64,000 bases of DNA from Pocillopora verrucosa. Taxonomy: Eukaryota > Cnidaria > Anthozoa > Scleractinia > Pocilloporidae. Of the stretch, positions 26,831 to 38,351 are shown piece by piece. The first letter of the stretch is position 1. Every line of letters starts with the position of its first letter. The stretch covers positions 9,042,193 to 9,106,192 of the forward strand of contig NC_089313.1 of assembly GCF_036669915.1 (NCBI RefSeq), written 5' to 3'. Below the pieces are notes generated by a model. That model saw only the letters and a program-made list of their open reading frames with translations. It did not search any database and was not told the DNA's origin. The position numbers were made by a program, and so were the translations under genes.

Positions 26831-26840
26831 GTCACGTGAC
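26831..26840. promoter_or_regulatory. Exact CLEAR consensus GTCACGTGAC
   Basis: This 10-bp palindrome is the consensus described for TFEB/MITF control of lysosomal genes. It lies 171 bp upstream of the ATG of PLBD2-A, which encodes a lysosomal protein, and between the two arms of a 15-bp inverted repeat. The sequence match is direct; regulation by a TFEB/MITF homologue is inferred. Confidence 0.6.
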
Positions 26841-27010
26841 TTTTGATGTAAACAAACCCCGGAAGTTCGGACAATTAGTCGAGCTCGCAGCACATGACAA
26901 CAAGTCCAAAAGGTGAATTCTCCCAACCCCTCTTGTGAACCGCTCGTATTTAAAGGCGAGCGTTTGCTACGAGCAATCTGGGTTCTACATCTCGTGACAA
27001 GGAAAAAACC

Positions 27011-30000
27011 ATGGCTCTCACAATCTTGAAGTGCTTCTTCCTGATTTTTGGCTACATTATCAAAGCGAAAGGAGAGGAAAGCCTTGCTTCGGTGGTACTT
27101 GGTAGTGATGGCGAAACTCTGCTTTTAAAACCTGGATATGATTCCTCTCAGCCTATGGCAGCCTGGGGTAAATTCGATGATAAGATAAATTCCACCGGGT
27201 AAGTGCTGAACATCTAAAATATCCCTAGTCCACATTACGCAAATGGAGTTTTCCTATATCGCAGTTAAGATGATAAAAACATATATGTGAAAAGCCGATG
27301 GAGGGAGGGGGGGAGAGATTGTTTGCTTTAGGTCTTGTCAGTTTTGAAGCCGCTTGTACATCCCATGACCAGGCAAGGGCAACTCAATTGTTTGCGGTGG
27401 GTTATTGACACAGACGTTTTGAAAACAACTCAGTGATCCGCTGCACTTGCAAAAGCGGTAAAATTTCCGCACAGCCCCATACTACATTATGCATTCAGTT
27501 CTTGGATTGAGAAAACAATGACAAAAACAATAGATTGCCATTGGGAAAACAGATTTGTTTTATAATAGTATGGGGCTGTGCGGAAATTTTACCCGTTATT
27601 GTGTCAGAAGTAAGCAGCCTGTTTGGTGGGCAAATTTAAAAATTCCAAAGTACATAATCATATTTTTCACAATGCTTACGTGACATTTTCAAACCTGGTT
27701 TAAATTGGATCTTGGTCACAAAAGACATAAGATGTTGGATACTGTGGTAGTCTGCCTCATCATCAAAACACCCTTGGAATTCTGAAGGTAGTTGCAGGTG
27801 GGTGAGATCTTGGAATTAAGTGCTCTAGCCCTTTTTCAGTAAGGCTCATGTAAAGTTTGAGCAGGTCAGTAGAAAAATCAGTCCAAAATGATTAGGCTTC
27901 TCTGGTATATTTAAAGATCTGCAAAAATTTGACAAAGCTAACTTTAGTTTGAAAGGCCTCTTTTATATTTTTATGAATGCATTATTTCATCCAGGAAGGT
28001 TTCTGAATTCATTTAGGGGGAAGTTTGTTATTTATTCACTCATCCAGGATCATTTCAATTTTGTTTCTTATTTCCTTTTATAGATGGACTTTCCTTGAGA
28101 TCCACTCAAATGCATCATTATCAGATGCAGTGCAAGCAAAGGCAGCAGGAATGACAGAGGGATCTTTAACTGCAGAACTAATGCACAAAAGTTATCAGAA
28201 CACTTTAGCTGGCTATTGTGATGCTGAACCAGAATTTTGTGAGACACTGGGAAAGTTTTTGGGTGATAACCTGAAGTGGATATCTGAGCAAATTGCCAGC
28301 AACCCTACAGATAAATATTGGTACCAGGTAAAAAATCTCAGCTGTACACTTTTTATTGGAATGATTTCTGGATCACTGTTTTGTATTATTTGATCATACA
28401 ACTTCATCATTGGTCTTGTGATCCTTTAGACCAAAACTATAGCTTAAGGTTTTATATTCACAAGTAACCAACTATTAAGGTGCTACCTGAGGTGGAACCT
28501 GCAATGGTTATATTTGGATTGTTTAAGGCTCAAAAGGGTTTAGCTTTACAACAAGAGTTAAATGGTAATACATAACACTTATTAAACAAGGCCATAAGAA
28601 ATAGTACTTATTCACCCAAATGGAATGCTAGACCATCACAAATAACTCCTCTCCACCCACCTTAGTATTCACTGTCCTGACAACTGAGTAGTAACCATTG
28701 ATACTCCTGGGTGGCAAGGAACAGTTGAATTAAAGTACAAACCGTCCCCTGCTTCCTCCCAAATATAAACTCCTATACCTATGTCCTACTGTTTAACCCT
28801 TTCACCTCCTAGATCTCATTAGTAATTCTCCTTACAGTCTTTAATACAATTCTTTTGATGTTAGTTTGGAGAATTTGGATAAACTTGTAACCCCTTAACT
28901 GATATTTTTGTGTAGTCTTATCACTAGTCTGCTTGACATAGTATTAATAATGTAAGGAGAAATTCTGTCTTGGTCACTCATGGAAGTTAAAGGGTTAAAT
29001 TGAACAAATGAATCTTCAATTTATTTACAAACCTGTCATCTTACTTTTACCAACTTTGAGAAGGTCAAGAAAACCCCAAAAAATTGATCAATGAATTGGT
29101 TATGTAAATAATATTGTTGTGGGAATCAAATTTTATTCTCCACCTACCTGTTTATTTTGGAGTTCTTTTGCTTCTGGTCTAATCTGTCTCATTTTGAACT
29201 ATCCTTTGGTTCCACACTATTTAACAATGTTAAAATGTGAATTCAACATTCAAATTTTCAATTCAAGAAACAGCTTCGTTGGGGCATGCTTGATGGATGT
29301 AGGATGTATCCATAGGTTCAACTCATATGGTACACCAAAAACACACTGTACATCAGGTATTTCTTAACTGCAAGTGGTTTAGTTGTGTATGATTATTTGT
29401 TGCAGATAAACCTAATACTTAAGCAGTTTGAGGGAATTAAGGAAGGCTATCTGCAGAACAAAAGTGTTCCTTCAATTGATGATCTAGGATTCCTGTAAGT
29501 TGTTTTAATTAAGCACATGACTCCTAAGCATTTTACAAATGAATTTGGACAAATGTAATTTGAGAAAAAGAGGATGGTGAGAGCATGATTTTTTTATGTG
29601 ACTCATTACAAATGTACATCCATTCAAAGAGCAGTTAATCACAAAAGATAATCTAAAGTAATCCAAAGGGGAACCACTGCATTATTCCAAACCCTCATTC
29701 TAAACCCTTCCCTGCAATAGTCCTCGCTAAAAAATGTCCTTTGGAGAGGTGGCAGCTCTAAACAGGCAGCTTATGTTAATATCTCTGCAGTGTTCCCCCA
29801 GCTCTCTATTTGTCAACTGAAATAACTGCCTACGGAAAATGCATTAAATTTAAACAAAGAAGGGTGCTATAAAAGAAGAGGCATCTTAGTCAATCTTTAG
29901 TCAATCAACCATTGTGGCATATAGACCTCTCTATTCAAAACAGCTTGAGCTGCTGCCAATCCAAGGCACGTGAACAGCTGGTGGATTTCTCAACAGCTCT

Positions 30001-33000
30001 AAGAAGTTTCTATGTTTTAATCACAATGGAAGAATTTGTTCAGGCCAACATCTATTTCCTCCAATCAAAACTGTCTTCATTTGTGGCATAAAATTTGAAA
30101 TTTGAATGTTTGTTAGGACATTGCATAATATTATCACTCTGAGCTGAAATCAAGGGCAGAGCCAACAAATTTATAGTGCTCCTTCATGTTTTAAAAATGT
30201 TAGCTCATGATCACATCTAAAATTTTTTTTGGAAGCCTTATCCAAGCTGATGGTGATCTGGAATCTCTAGAGCAGGCACTAAAAAAGAAGAAAGTCCATC
30301 ATGTCTTTGGCTCAGGATCCTGTTCAGCACTTATAAAGTTGTTGCCTGACAACAAAGATTTGTACATCTCTCAAGTCACATGGACATCATATGCAGAGAT
30401 GTTAAGAGTGTTTAAGTTCTATGATTTTCCATTTACTGTCAGTGGAAATAAAGGTGAGCATTAATTTCATGAAGCCTCTGTCTTGTTTAATGTGGCCTTG
30501 ACTATGTGACTATGTTTTCTTGAATTTCTTTGTTAAATCTATCTCTGAAACTGCTTCAGCTTAAGCATCTGTAGATGGAACCACATGTATCTCACCTGTG
30601 TGTTTTAACCCTTTAACTCCCAGAGGCAATAAGCATGTAACTTCTCCCTATAATATCCATAAATTATCCAGTAAACAGGTAATGACAAGACAAACTTATC
30701 AGCTATAAGTTGTTATCTCAACCTAACATCAACTTTTTTGTGTCTAATTTACTAGGAAATGTGTAGCAGCTAGAGGGGAGAATTAACAATCAGATGATAG
30801 GCACTTTAAAGGGTTAAGTCCTTTGAGACATATGGAGGCTAGTGAAATTTTAAGGTGCAGTTAAGTGAAAGGCTAAAGGAAAAAGGACAGAAAGGTTTAT
30901 AGATTGAAGAGGGCTTTCTTACATTCTTGGTTTGACTTATTTTACAGGAGAAATTATTCCAGGCAGAAAAGCAAGTTTCTCTTCTTACCCTGGCTTGATG
31001 ACAAGTGGAGATGATTTTTACATGTTAAGCAGTGGAATGGTAAGCTCACAGAAACATCTTTGTTACTTTCAAACAGTAACTTGCACCGGAAAAGTTTTTT
31101 AATTTTTGGCTTTAGGAAAGTAACTGTCTAGAATTTTTTTTTATTCACATAGGTCTCTCAAGAGACCACAATTGGTAATAGCAATCCAGATCTGTGGAAA
31201 TATGTTTATGCAGAGGGAATTGTTCTAGAGTGGATGCGCACATTGGTAGCCAATCGTTTGGCAAGAACAGCTGCTGAATGGACTTATCTCTTTGGAACAC
31301 ACAACAGTGGAACGTGAGTCACTTCCTTCAGTATGTTTGAAACTTCTGGGTTAACTGAATTTATTACAGTTTGTTTTTTTTAGTGTATTTATAATTTGTA
31401 TTTAATAATCTAAGAAAAATAAGATTTAATGATATGCAATATGCCATGAACACATCCACCCTGCAGATATTTATGTTTTCGTTATTGTTGGCCGTAATCC
31501 AATTCAGTTTTCAATTTTAAATTTATTTTCTTGCTAGTCTGTTGTTATGCAAACTATTCAATTGATAAATGTTTCTTCTTGTTTTGCTTTCGTTTAATGG
31601 AAACTGATGGGACAGTTACAACAATGAGGTAAGTGAAAAACACCTTAGTCTAAGATCATGCATTTTTTATGAAACAACTCTTAATTTTATTTACCGACCA
31701 ATGTATGCGTCTATCATGCTGTTGACATCAACATCTGTTCATCTCGGATGAGATGACCTAGCACCAGGTTGTCCAATGCAGTAGCTGAAGCACCTCATCA
31801 CTTACTGTAAAGGGCACCATAGTATGTTAACCCTTTAACTCCCAAAAGTGATTCAGCTTGAACTTCTCCCTACAATATCCATCCATTATCCAGCAAACAG
31901 GTAATGAGAATACTCAAATGTATCAGGTGGAAGGTGTTGTCTGGATCCAACACCAAATTCTTACAACCAATTTACATGAAAATGTGAGGCAGGTGGAGGG
32001 GAGAATTAACAATCAGATCCTGGGAGTTAAAGGGTTAAGTGACAGCAAATGAAGGATGACAGTGTGCTTCCTCCTAACTGTGAGTTTATAGATGCATTGA
32101 TTCTCAAATTTGTGGGATAGTGAATGTCAAAGTGTTAGTTTACCTGAGTAGTGGTATTAGATGAGTGTGCTCTTTCCCTGTTTGAGTCAACCCTTTAACT
32201 CCCTGATAAAATTTGTAATTCTCCTTACTGTCTGCCATACAATTCTTATAATGTTAGTTCAGATAATTTAGTACTGGATCAATCGATTATCCCCAAATTT
32301 AATTTTTTTTTTCTCTTCACTTATCTGGTTGATATTGTATTGATATTGTTAGGAGAAATTCTGTCTTGGTCACTCATGGGAATTAAAGGGTTAACTGCAT
32401 CTTACTGCACAGTTAAACCTGTATCAAGTGATTACCCACAGAAAATGACGGGATGACCGCTAAATACGTGTTGACCGCTTAATACAGGTTCCACAATTTA
32501 GGAATTTTATAAAGACAATGAACAACGCCACTTTTTGCCATAATTGACCAATTAATGTACAGAATCTCGCTACGTACTTTGATTTTGGGAGACAAACATG
32601 GATTAAAAATTACCTGAAAGATTATTCTTCGTTTCATCTGAGTGGTTCCTCTTTCAGTAACCGTATAATACAGGTGGAGGACAGTTAAAACAGGCTGTTG
32701 GCACTTTGTAGAGGGTGACCTCGTGCGCGTAATAAAGGTGACCGCTTAGTAGAGGCGAAAACACCACTGACTAAGGGGAAATAAATTCAGGACTTTGACA
32801 ACTGACTGCTTAATACAGGGTGACCGCTTTATACGGTGCTGCTAAATACAGGTTCGACTGATTTTTTTTTTCTTCATCAGTGGATGGTTCTTGATTATAA
32901 ATTATTCACTCCTGGTGAGCCGATCATTCCAGGAACATTGTTGATACTGGAGCAGTTACCTGGGATAGTTGAAGTTGCAGACATGTCTGTCTTCTTGCAG

Positions 33001-34657
33001 GAGAAGACATACTGGGCTAGCTACAATTTACCGTGAGTTAAACCGATTCCGAGCAGATAATTTTACTTTGATGTATATCAGACTCCATTCTTACATTTTG
33101 GAAATCTCCAAGCTCTCTTTCTTTTTTTCTAGTTATTTTCCATACATATTCAACATGAGCGGAACGAGAGAGAGCTATGAGAAGTTTGGCTCGTGGTTTA
33201 GTTATGATGGCGCTCCAAGAGCACAGATGTTCAAACGTGATCACAACAAGGTTGTTGATATGGACAGCATGATGAAACTTATGAGGTTCGTGTGCTTCTC
33301 TTCAAATCGTTTTGTAAATTCAAATGAAATATGCCCAGATCGTTGGGTATGGCCCAGGTGTCTAGAGTTAGACTGTCAGACCCGTCGTTTTACGTTCGCC
33401 TACTTTTGTCAGCTGTTACATCTGGACACTTTGCCTTTGTTCGTTTTTTACCTCATGGTATGACGTAGTCACATTCTGAGGTTTTGTTATGGAAGTAATT
33501 TCACTCACTTACCCACTCCATTCTGATTTTGTTAGACAATTAGTATATGCATTAAACGTGGATCAAACGCGTTATCCCCTACCTCCCCTACTAGATTTGT
33601 TTCTGTCCCCAAAGTTTTGCTATTGTCTTCTGTTCATATGTCTGGGGGTGGGACAGAGGTGGAAATTTCTGCTGGAGTACATGGAGTTATCAAAATAATT
33701 CAAAATGGTGTTCGTATGCTAAAATTAACAAGGTTGGTTTTCCTCTTTCAATTTTTTCCCTTTTCAAGGTACAATGACTATAAGCACGATCCATTAGCTC
33801 GTTGTAACTGCACCCCACCCTACAGCGGAGAGAATGCCATCTCTGCACGATCGGACTTGAACCCAGCCGATGGAAAGTATCCAATTGCAGCACTGGGTCA
33901 CAGGCAACATGGAGGAATTGACGCCAAGGTGAGTAGTTTGTGGCCGTGGAGATTTCAGAAAAGCAAACGAAAAAAAAACCGGGTAAAAGCTACATCTAAT
34001 TGCACGGGTGTTACAACTTTTGGAAATATTTTGTGAATTTAACCTGAAAACATTAATCAAAACAAAAATCTGTGGCAGAGAGCGTAAATGCTATTGCACT
34101 GTGACGGAGCTCAGGAAAAGGGGAAATGTGGCCACGTGACGATAAGTTTTTTCCCTGATTGGTTTAGTTAGTAGGGCGAATTCACGAACCAATCATGAAG
34201 CGCAATGATGCTGAACTGGAGTATCGCAATATAACTGATGACATCCAAATGACAATGACTACAAGAGACGGTTTATTGGCTAAGTTCGCGTCAGTGAAAC
34301 TGTACGTTCAAGCAAATATGCAGAGACACTACCGACTTGATTAGTATTGCCTTTTATAAAGAAAAATTATTCCTGGACCTTGTATTGCACGTGTTGGCGA
34401 GTGCCTGAAGGCTTATGTCATGAAATAGTTCGGTACTAAAGTAGTCGGGTGTCATATCTTTTTGCTCGCTCCAGCTGACAAATTCAGAGATGGTGAAGAC
34501 ATTGCAGTGTGTGGCTGTCAGCGGTCCAACGCATGACCAGCAGCCTGTCTTTAAGTGGAGCACTTCAGGTTGGAAAAGGCCCATGGGACATCCTGACGCC
34601 TGGGACTTTGAACCAGTCACTGTCAAGTGGGATGACGATTTGTCGGACGATTTTTAA
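27011..34657 (+). CDS. PLBD2: Phospholipase B-like 2 (PLBD2), upstream tandem paralogue A, 11 exons, 550 aa
   Basis: Lysosomal N-terminal-nucleophile hydrolase-fold protein (LAMA family). Its physiological substrate is not settled. Exons: 27011-27198, 28084-28327, 29406-29494, 30236-30453, 30948-31039, 31153-31313, 31616-31628, 32881-33032, 33133-33285, 33769-33928, 34475-34657; 1653 nt, all phases consistent. The N-terminus MALTILKCFFLIFGYIIKA is a signal peptide. GSGSCSALIKLLP places the expected autocleavage site and nucleophile at Ser202/Cys203. ETTIGNSNPDLWKYV, NSGTYNN, ASYNLP, WFSYDGAPRAQMFKRD and GENAISARSDLNPADG favour PLBD2 over PLBD1. It ends with an acidic tail DDDLSDDF. Length is slightly below human PLBD2 (589 aa). 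Exon 7 has only 13 nt. The acceptor of exon 4 (TTTTTTTTGGAAG) is weak but fixed by the paralogue. Confidence 0.95.
27457..27593. repeat. Short element with perfect 28-bp inverted repeats
   Basis: GGTAAAATTTCCGCACAGCC (continuing CCATACTA) at 27457-27484 is exactly complementary to 27566-27593, with 81 bp between the arms. The length and perfect arms suggest a young MITE. It lies in intron 1 of PLBD2-A. In RNA it could form a 28-bp stem. Confidence 0.9.
28795..28997 (+). repeat. AACCCTTT-type MITE, about 203 bp
   Basis: Starts AACCCTTTCACCTCC and ends GTTAAAGGGTTAA. Inside is TAATTCTCCTTACAGTCT on the left and GTAAGGAGAAATTCTGTCTT then GGTCACTC on the right. Closely similar to 32189-32394 and 46260-46453. 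Located in intron 2 of PLBD2-A. Confidence 0.85.
30606..30816 (+). repeat. AACCCTTT-type MITE, about 211 bp
   Basis: Begins AACCCTTTAACTCCCAGAGG and ends CACTTTAAAGGGTTAA. The interior (AACTTCTCCCTATAATATCC, TTATCCAGTAAACAGGTAAT, GGGGAGAATTAACAATCAGA) is shared with 31829-32037 and, in expanded form, with 20814-21552. Located in intron 4 of PLBD2-A. Confidence 0.85.
31616..31628 (+). other. PLBD2: 13-nt coding microexon of PLBD2-A
   Basis: The exon TTACAACAATGAG supplies the YNNE part of the family-conserved NSGTYNNQ/E-WM stretch. It joins a phase-2 donor (AC at 31313) to a phase-0 donor. The paralogue has the same exon at 46213-46225, so the split is older than the duplication. Confidence 0.9.
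31829..32037 (+). repeat. AACCCTTT-type MITE, about 209 bp
   Basis: Begins AACCCTTTAACTCCCAAAAG and ends CTGGGAGTTAAAGGGTTAA, nearly perfect terminal inverted repeats of about 15 bp. Same subfamily as 30606-30816. Located in intron 7 of PLBD2-A. Confidence 0.88.
32189..32394 (+). repeat. AACCCTTT-type MITE, about 206 bp
   Basis: Begins AACCCTTTAACTCCCTGATA and ends GGGAATTAAAGGGTTAA. The interior matches 28795-28997 (TAATTCTCCTTACTGTCTG; AGGAGAAATTCTGTCTTGGT). Located in intron 7 of PLBD2-A, 151 bp after the previous element. Confidence 0.88.
32410..32860. repeat. Non-autonomous DNA element with CAGT...AACCTGTAT ends
   Basis: Left end CAGTTAAACCTGTAT (32410-32424) pairs with the right end ATACAGGTTCGACTG (32846-32860), with two mismatches. 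The interior repeats variants of TGACCGCTTAATACAGGT at least five times, in the manner of subterminal repeats. The right end stops 20 bp before PLBD2-A exon 8, immediately upstream of its pyrimidine tract. Confidence 0.75.
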
Positions 34658-35514
34658 CACCATATTTGACTTGGAATTATTCGTGTGTCTTTATCCAGTA
34701 ACTAATACTTCGATAGGAAAAAAAGTCGTTGAGTAGTTTGTAGGTAAGGAAAGAGAAACAATCCATTGATTGAGTATCCTTCCAAAAGTCAGTTAGACGA
34801 TGATTTTGTTCTGCACAACAGATTGTAAGTATTTACCGTGGGAACTATCATATTTTGTAACACGTTTTTTAGTAATGAAGTATTTCGTTTAGATTTGATG
34901 TTGTGATTAAACTGATTCTCCTTAGTTTTTTTTATTTGATAGGCAGTATTTCTTCAGGTTCTGGCTTAACCAAGAACACTTTGGCTAAGTCATTTTCTTT
35001 TTTTAACCGATTAAAAAAATTTTTAAGACATGATGGAATAACCTTGTCTTGTGGAGACAATGTGAAATGTGAAATGTGTGGAGACAGGTTGTCGGTATTT
35101 AGAGTTTTGGAGCTGAAAATTTACCTGTTTAATCATAGGGTAATACACATAAAAGTTAACCAACCAATCAAGAAGATTTCCTCCTAGTTGATGATTATAT
35201 TCATGTGGCATCGGTCCTTGGTGATTTATGCACATTACTGCGTGAATCTATTTTAACTGGAATCTCTATCTTGATCAAGCCTCCATCCAAAAAAACCAAG
35301 CCGCAAACTCGCGGAAAGTGTTCAGCCATTAGGCCCTCAAGTAAAATAGGTTTTTGAGAACTTAATCCATTCTGTTGGAAGGTCACCGGTCAAAACTAAA
35401 CCTAACGAATCACTCCTCTACATTTCCCTGCGGCGTTCTTGTTACTATAGCTACATAACAATATGACTAATTTCCTTATTCGAAAACGAAAAGAAAAACA
35501 GAACTGACAGTTAT
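34658..35514. other. Intergenic region after PLBD2-A
   Basis: About 860 bp holding the PLBD2-A 3' UTR, with no clear AATAAA seen close to the stop, and otherwise AT-rich sequence. Short open frames on both strands show no family resemblance. Confidence 0.5.
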
Positions 35515-35931
35515 TCAGGCGTTTAAATATACAAGAATCTTTTTATCGCCAGTAAAACCCAGCCGCCCGTGTAAAACAGTCAGATTGTCCAGCGCTAACA
35601 AATCACCGCGCTGCCACTTGAAACCAACAGCGCATGCCCACGCTGTCGCACGCATATGTCCGCATATGTTGCAACACTTCTGGTTCAATATCTCTTCCGT
35701 TTCCGTATAAGGTGTGCCGCGGCATTTTGTCATCTGGGATATCAGCGCCAATAAACCTTGGCATGGAATTTTCATGTGTGTTATTATGATTATAGACCTG
35801 GTTAAACCAAGTCTTGACACCTGTCACCGGATGGCGAACAAAAACAGGTTTGTTCTGCTCTAAGTGCATATCTCCTTTAGTATTCCACCGGAAGTTGTAA
35901 CCCTGTTTCGTAGCGCATTCCTCTGCATCCT
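35515..35931 (-). pseudogene. Fragment of a TauD/clavaminate-synthase-like Fe(II)/2OG dioxygenase, frameshifted
   Basis: An acceptor (AAATTTCCCAG) precedes 35931. The frame then reads ATKQGYNFRW, FVRHPVTGVKTWFNQVYNHN, FIGADIPDDKMPRHTLYGNG and IEPEVLQHM. The order matches the C-terminal half of clavaminate-synthase-like proteins. At 35651-35670 a 10-bp unit is present twice (CGCATATGTC, CGCATATGTT on the plus strand) and breaks the frame. The downstream frame resumes with GFKWQRGDLLALDNLTVLHG (last iron-binding His) and ends YLNA-stop at 35515. I found no N-terminal half with the HxD motif up to 40178. It therefore looks like a truncated, frameshifted relic. A sequencing or assembly error at the duplication is possible. 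Confidence 0.75.
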
Positions 35932-37048
35932 GGGAAATTTGCGATACAAGAATTAAAGATATTGTCTAGAAATGCTTTGATCGATTAAATCAGTGCACGT
36001 TTCTGCATTGTCTCCCTTTATCTACTTTGTTCCTTTTGTTCTGTATTTTTTTCATGTCAATATGATGCCCAGGATGTAGACCTTCTATACAACCAGCTAG
36101 GTCATTGTAAATATCTTGATTTGCATGCGGTTCCTGTCTACGAATGGAAACTGGGGACCCAAGCCCACGAATCTTTTTTCTTTTACCTCGTAGACTGCGA
36201 AAATGTTTCCTCGAGCCTTCATCAGAATATAGCGATATCCTTGTCTGTATTTTAAGAAAAGAGGGACGGTATGACTTTTCTTAATTGTTGTGTTATTGTC
36301 GGTTCCAAACATGTGTTGCCAGTTTAGGTATCTAGTTTGGAGAGGATTTCATTGCTTTTTACTAATGGTGTTTCACCTCCACATTTACTATCGGGTTCTG
36401 GAGCGTTCAGGAGCGTCAAATATAACAATAAGAAGTGTGAAATAAGCGATTTCTAGGTTTGTCACCTCTAACTTCAGTCCAGGCAAGCTCAAATATTCAT
36501 GATCGAAATTGTCAGGTAATCAAACGGGTGCTGTGTCGTATCCCACAAATTCTACGACCTATTTGTGGTCCAGCCCTTGATCGATCCACTGATCTCACAG
36601 GTGTTACGGTATAATCTAACCGAAAGAAAAACGCTTCAATCCTACAAACTAAACTACTTTATTAAACAACGAGTAATAATCTTAATAAGGAGCGACTCCC
36701 AACTGATGGCGGTACAATACCTATCCTCGATAAACTTACTTAAGCCTACCACAGTTTATAGCCTAGCTCACTGCTGAGCCAAACACACAGTTTTCTTCCA
36801 ACCTTTCTTGAAATTTGCAAGCTTCCACTATAGCTCTCTCTCACGGTATAGCTTTCTACACAGTCGGTCACTCCCGACAACAACAACTACTGCTACACTG
36901 ACTGAGTTCCCACATACATTCACAAAGTGTTCTAGAAGCTTAAAAAAGAACTATTTTAGTAGTATTATGTAATAACTGCGTGACTTGATGAAATGTACCA
37001 GAAAGTTCTATGGTACGCATGTCAGATGATGAGATGAGAATCTAAACG

Positions 37049-38351
37049 GCGCGGGTCGCGGGTAAACTGTCGCGGGTCCAGGAAGATGTATTCTCCTAAA
37101 TGCAACGTTTCTTCCCACAAACGGCTGCTTTGATGCGAACCACATTCCTTGTGAAAATACATTTATTCACTTGCACTATCTCAACTAACTTTCTAAATTT
37201 TTCGCTCTTGGAAGTTCTCCTGGCTCTAAAATCCTCGTCGATTTCTCGATGAACATCATTAAATTTTTTTCAAAATCGTTTGTTAAGTTTTGTTTTGCCC
37301 ACCGGCCGTCAGCGGGCTTATGAAAATAAAAGTAGTTTTTAAGTTCAGTTCATAACTACTCTAAGTTTATTTGTGGTATTCCGGATTTATTTTTGATGAA
37401 TTTTTTTTTTCGGTTTATTTTTTGGTTTTTTTATAATGACGTTTATAGCTGGCATAAAATGACACCGGCACACTTTTTCCAAAAATATAGGTTGTATCAT
37501 ATAATCCGTCAAGCTAGGTAAACGGAAATGTGAACGGAAAGGCCACTACAAAGACGATAAGAGAAATAATACGTATATACGTACATAATATAAAATGACC
37601 CTCGAAGTAAAAACCAACAAGTCTGGACTCTAGAAAAGAAGAAAAAAAAGAGGACAAGCACCAATATGCCGGGTTTTTAGAAAAATACAACATGAAGATG
37701 AAGATACCGTCACCATTAAAGGACTTTATGTCCCTTATGAACAGAATTTCGTTCCAGAAACAAGGTTTTATTTTTGTCCGAAGCAATAATGCATATAAAG
37801 ATACCACATTGGACCAATTTAAAACCACCGGACAGAATCAGAGCTGACAGTTCATTTACTGACATCACAATGGCAGCATTCAAAGATAATGGTTTGCCAA
37901 TTTGCAATTCTGTTGACTGATAATTAAATCTTGAGATCGATGTGATTGAATTTTTTGTTCATTTCTTCTTGCAAACAAAAATATTCTTTCATAATGAAAA
38001 AATGAACATTTACAAAATTTGGGCAATTTCAATTTGAATTTTTTTATCAGCTAATTACTGGTTATCAGGTCAAAATAAAAAAAGTTCAATTTTTACGATT
38101 GAAGTGCTATTTTTGGACCCGCGACAATTTTCTGGACCCGCGACAATTTTCCGGACCCGCGACTTTTTACCCGCGACCCGCGACTTTTTACCCGCGACCC
38201 GCGACTTTTTACCCGCGACCCGCGACAATTAACCCGCGACCCGCGACAATTTACCCGCGACCCGCGACAATTTACCCGCGACCCGCGACCCGCGACCCGC
38301 GACCCGCGACCCGCGACCCGCGACCCGCGACCCGCGACCCGCGACCCGCGA
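37049..38351. repeat. 1.3-kb element with inverted CCCGCGAC repeat blocks
   Basis: At the left, 37049-37082 reads GCGCGGGTCGCGGGTAAACT then GTCGCGGGTCCAGG. At the right, 38114-38351 is an array of about 20 CCCGCGAC units, some spaced by AATTT or TTTTTA. The left block is the reverse complement of parts of the right array. GC-rich satellite ends around an AT-rich core (37083-38113) suggest a DNA transposon with subterminal repeats. Open frames over the array on both strands are repeat artefacts. Confidence 0.7.

Larger units (their letters stand above)
26289..27010. promoter_or_regulatory. Shared head-to-head promoter region of PHETA and PLBD2-A
   Basis: Only 722 bp separate the two divergent start codons. 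The region contains a TCACGTGA E-box near each gene, an inverted repeat (GAGAATTCACCTTTT at 26800-26814 against its reverse complement at 26908-26922) and a TATTTAAA box at about 26948-26955, some 55 bp upstream of the PLBD2-A ATG. TTTCCGTGTTTACATAGCCT at 26745-26764 resembles the arm of the hairpin MITE at 59314-59500, so part of the promoter may derive from a transposable element. Confidence 0.7.

Noticed and set aside
36097-36312. Upstream exon of the dioxygenase fragment
   Set aside because: The peptide does not resemble the HxD region expected before 35931 and no phase-compatible donor was found.
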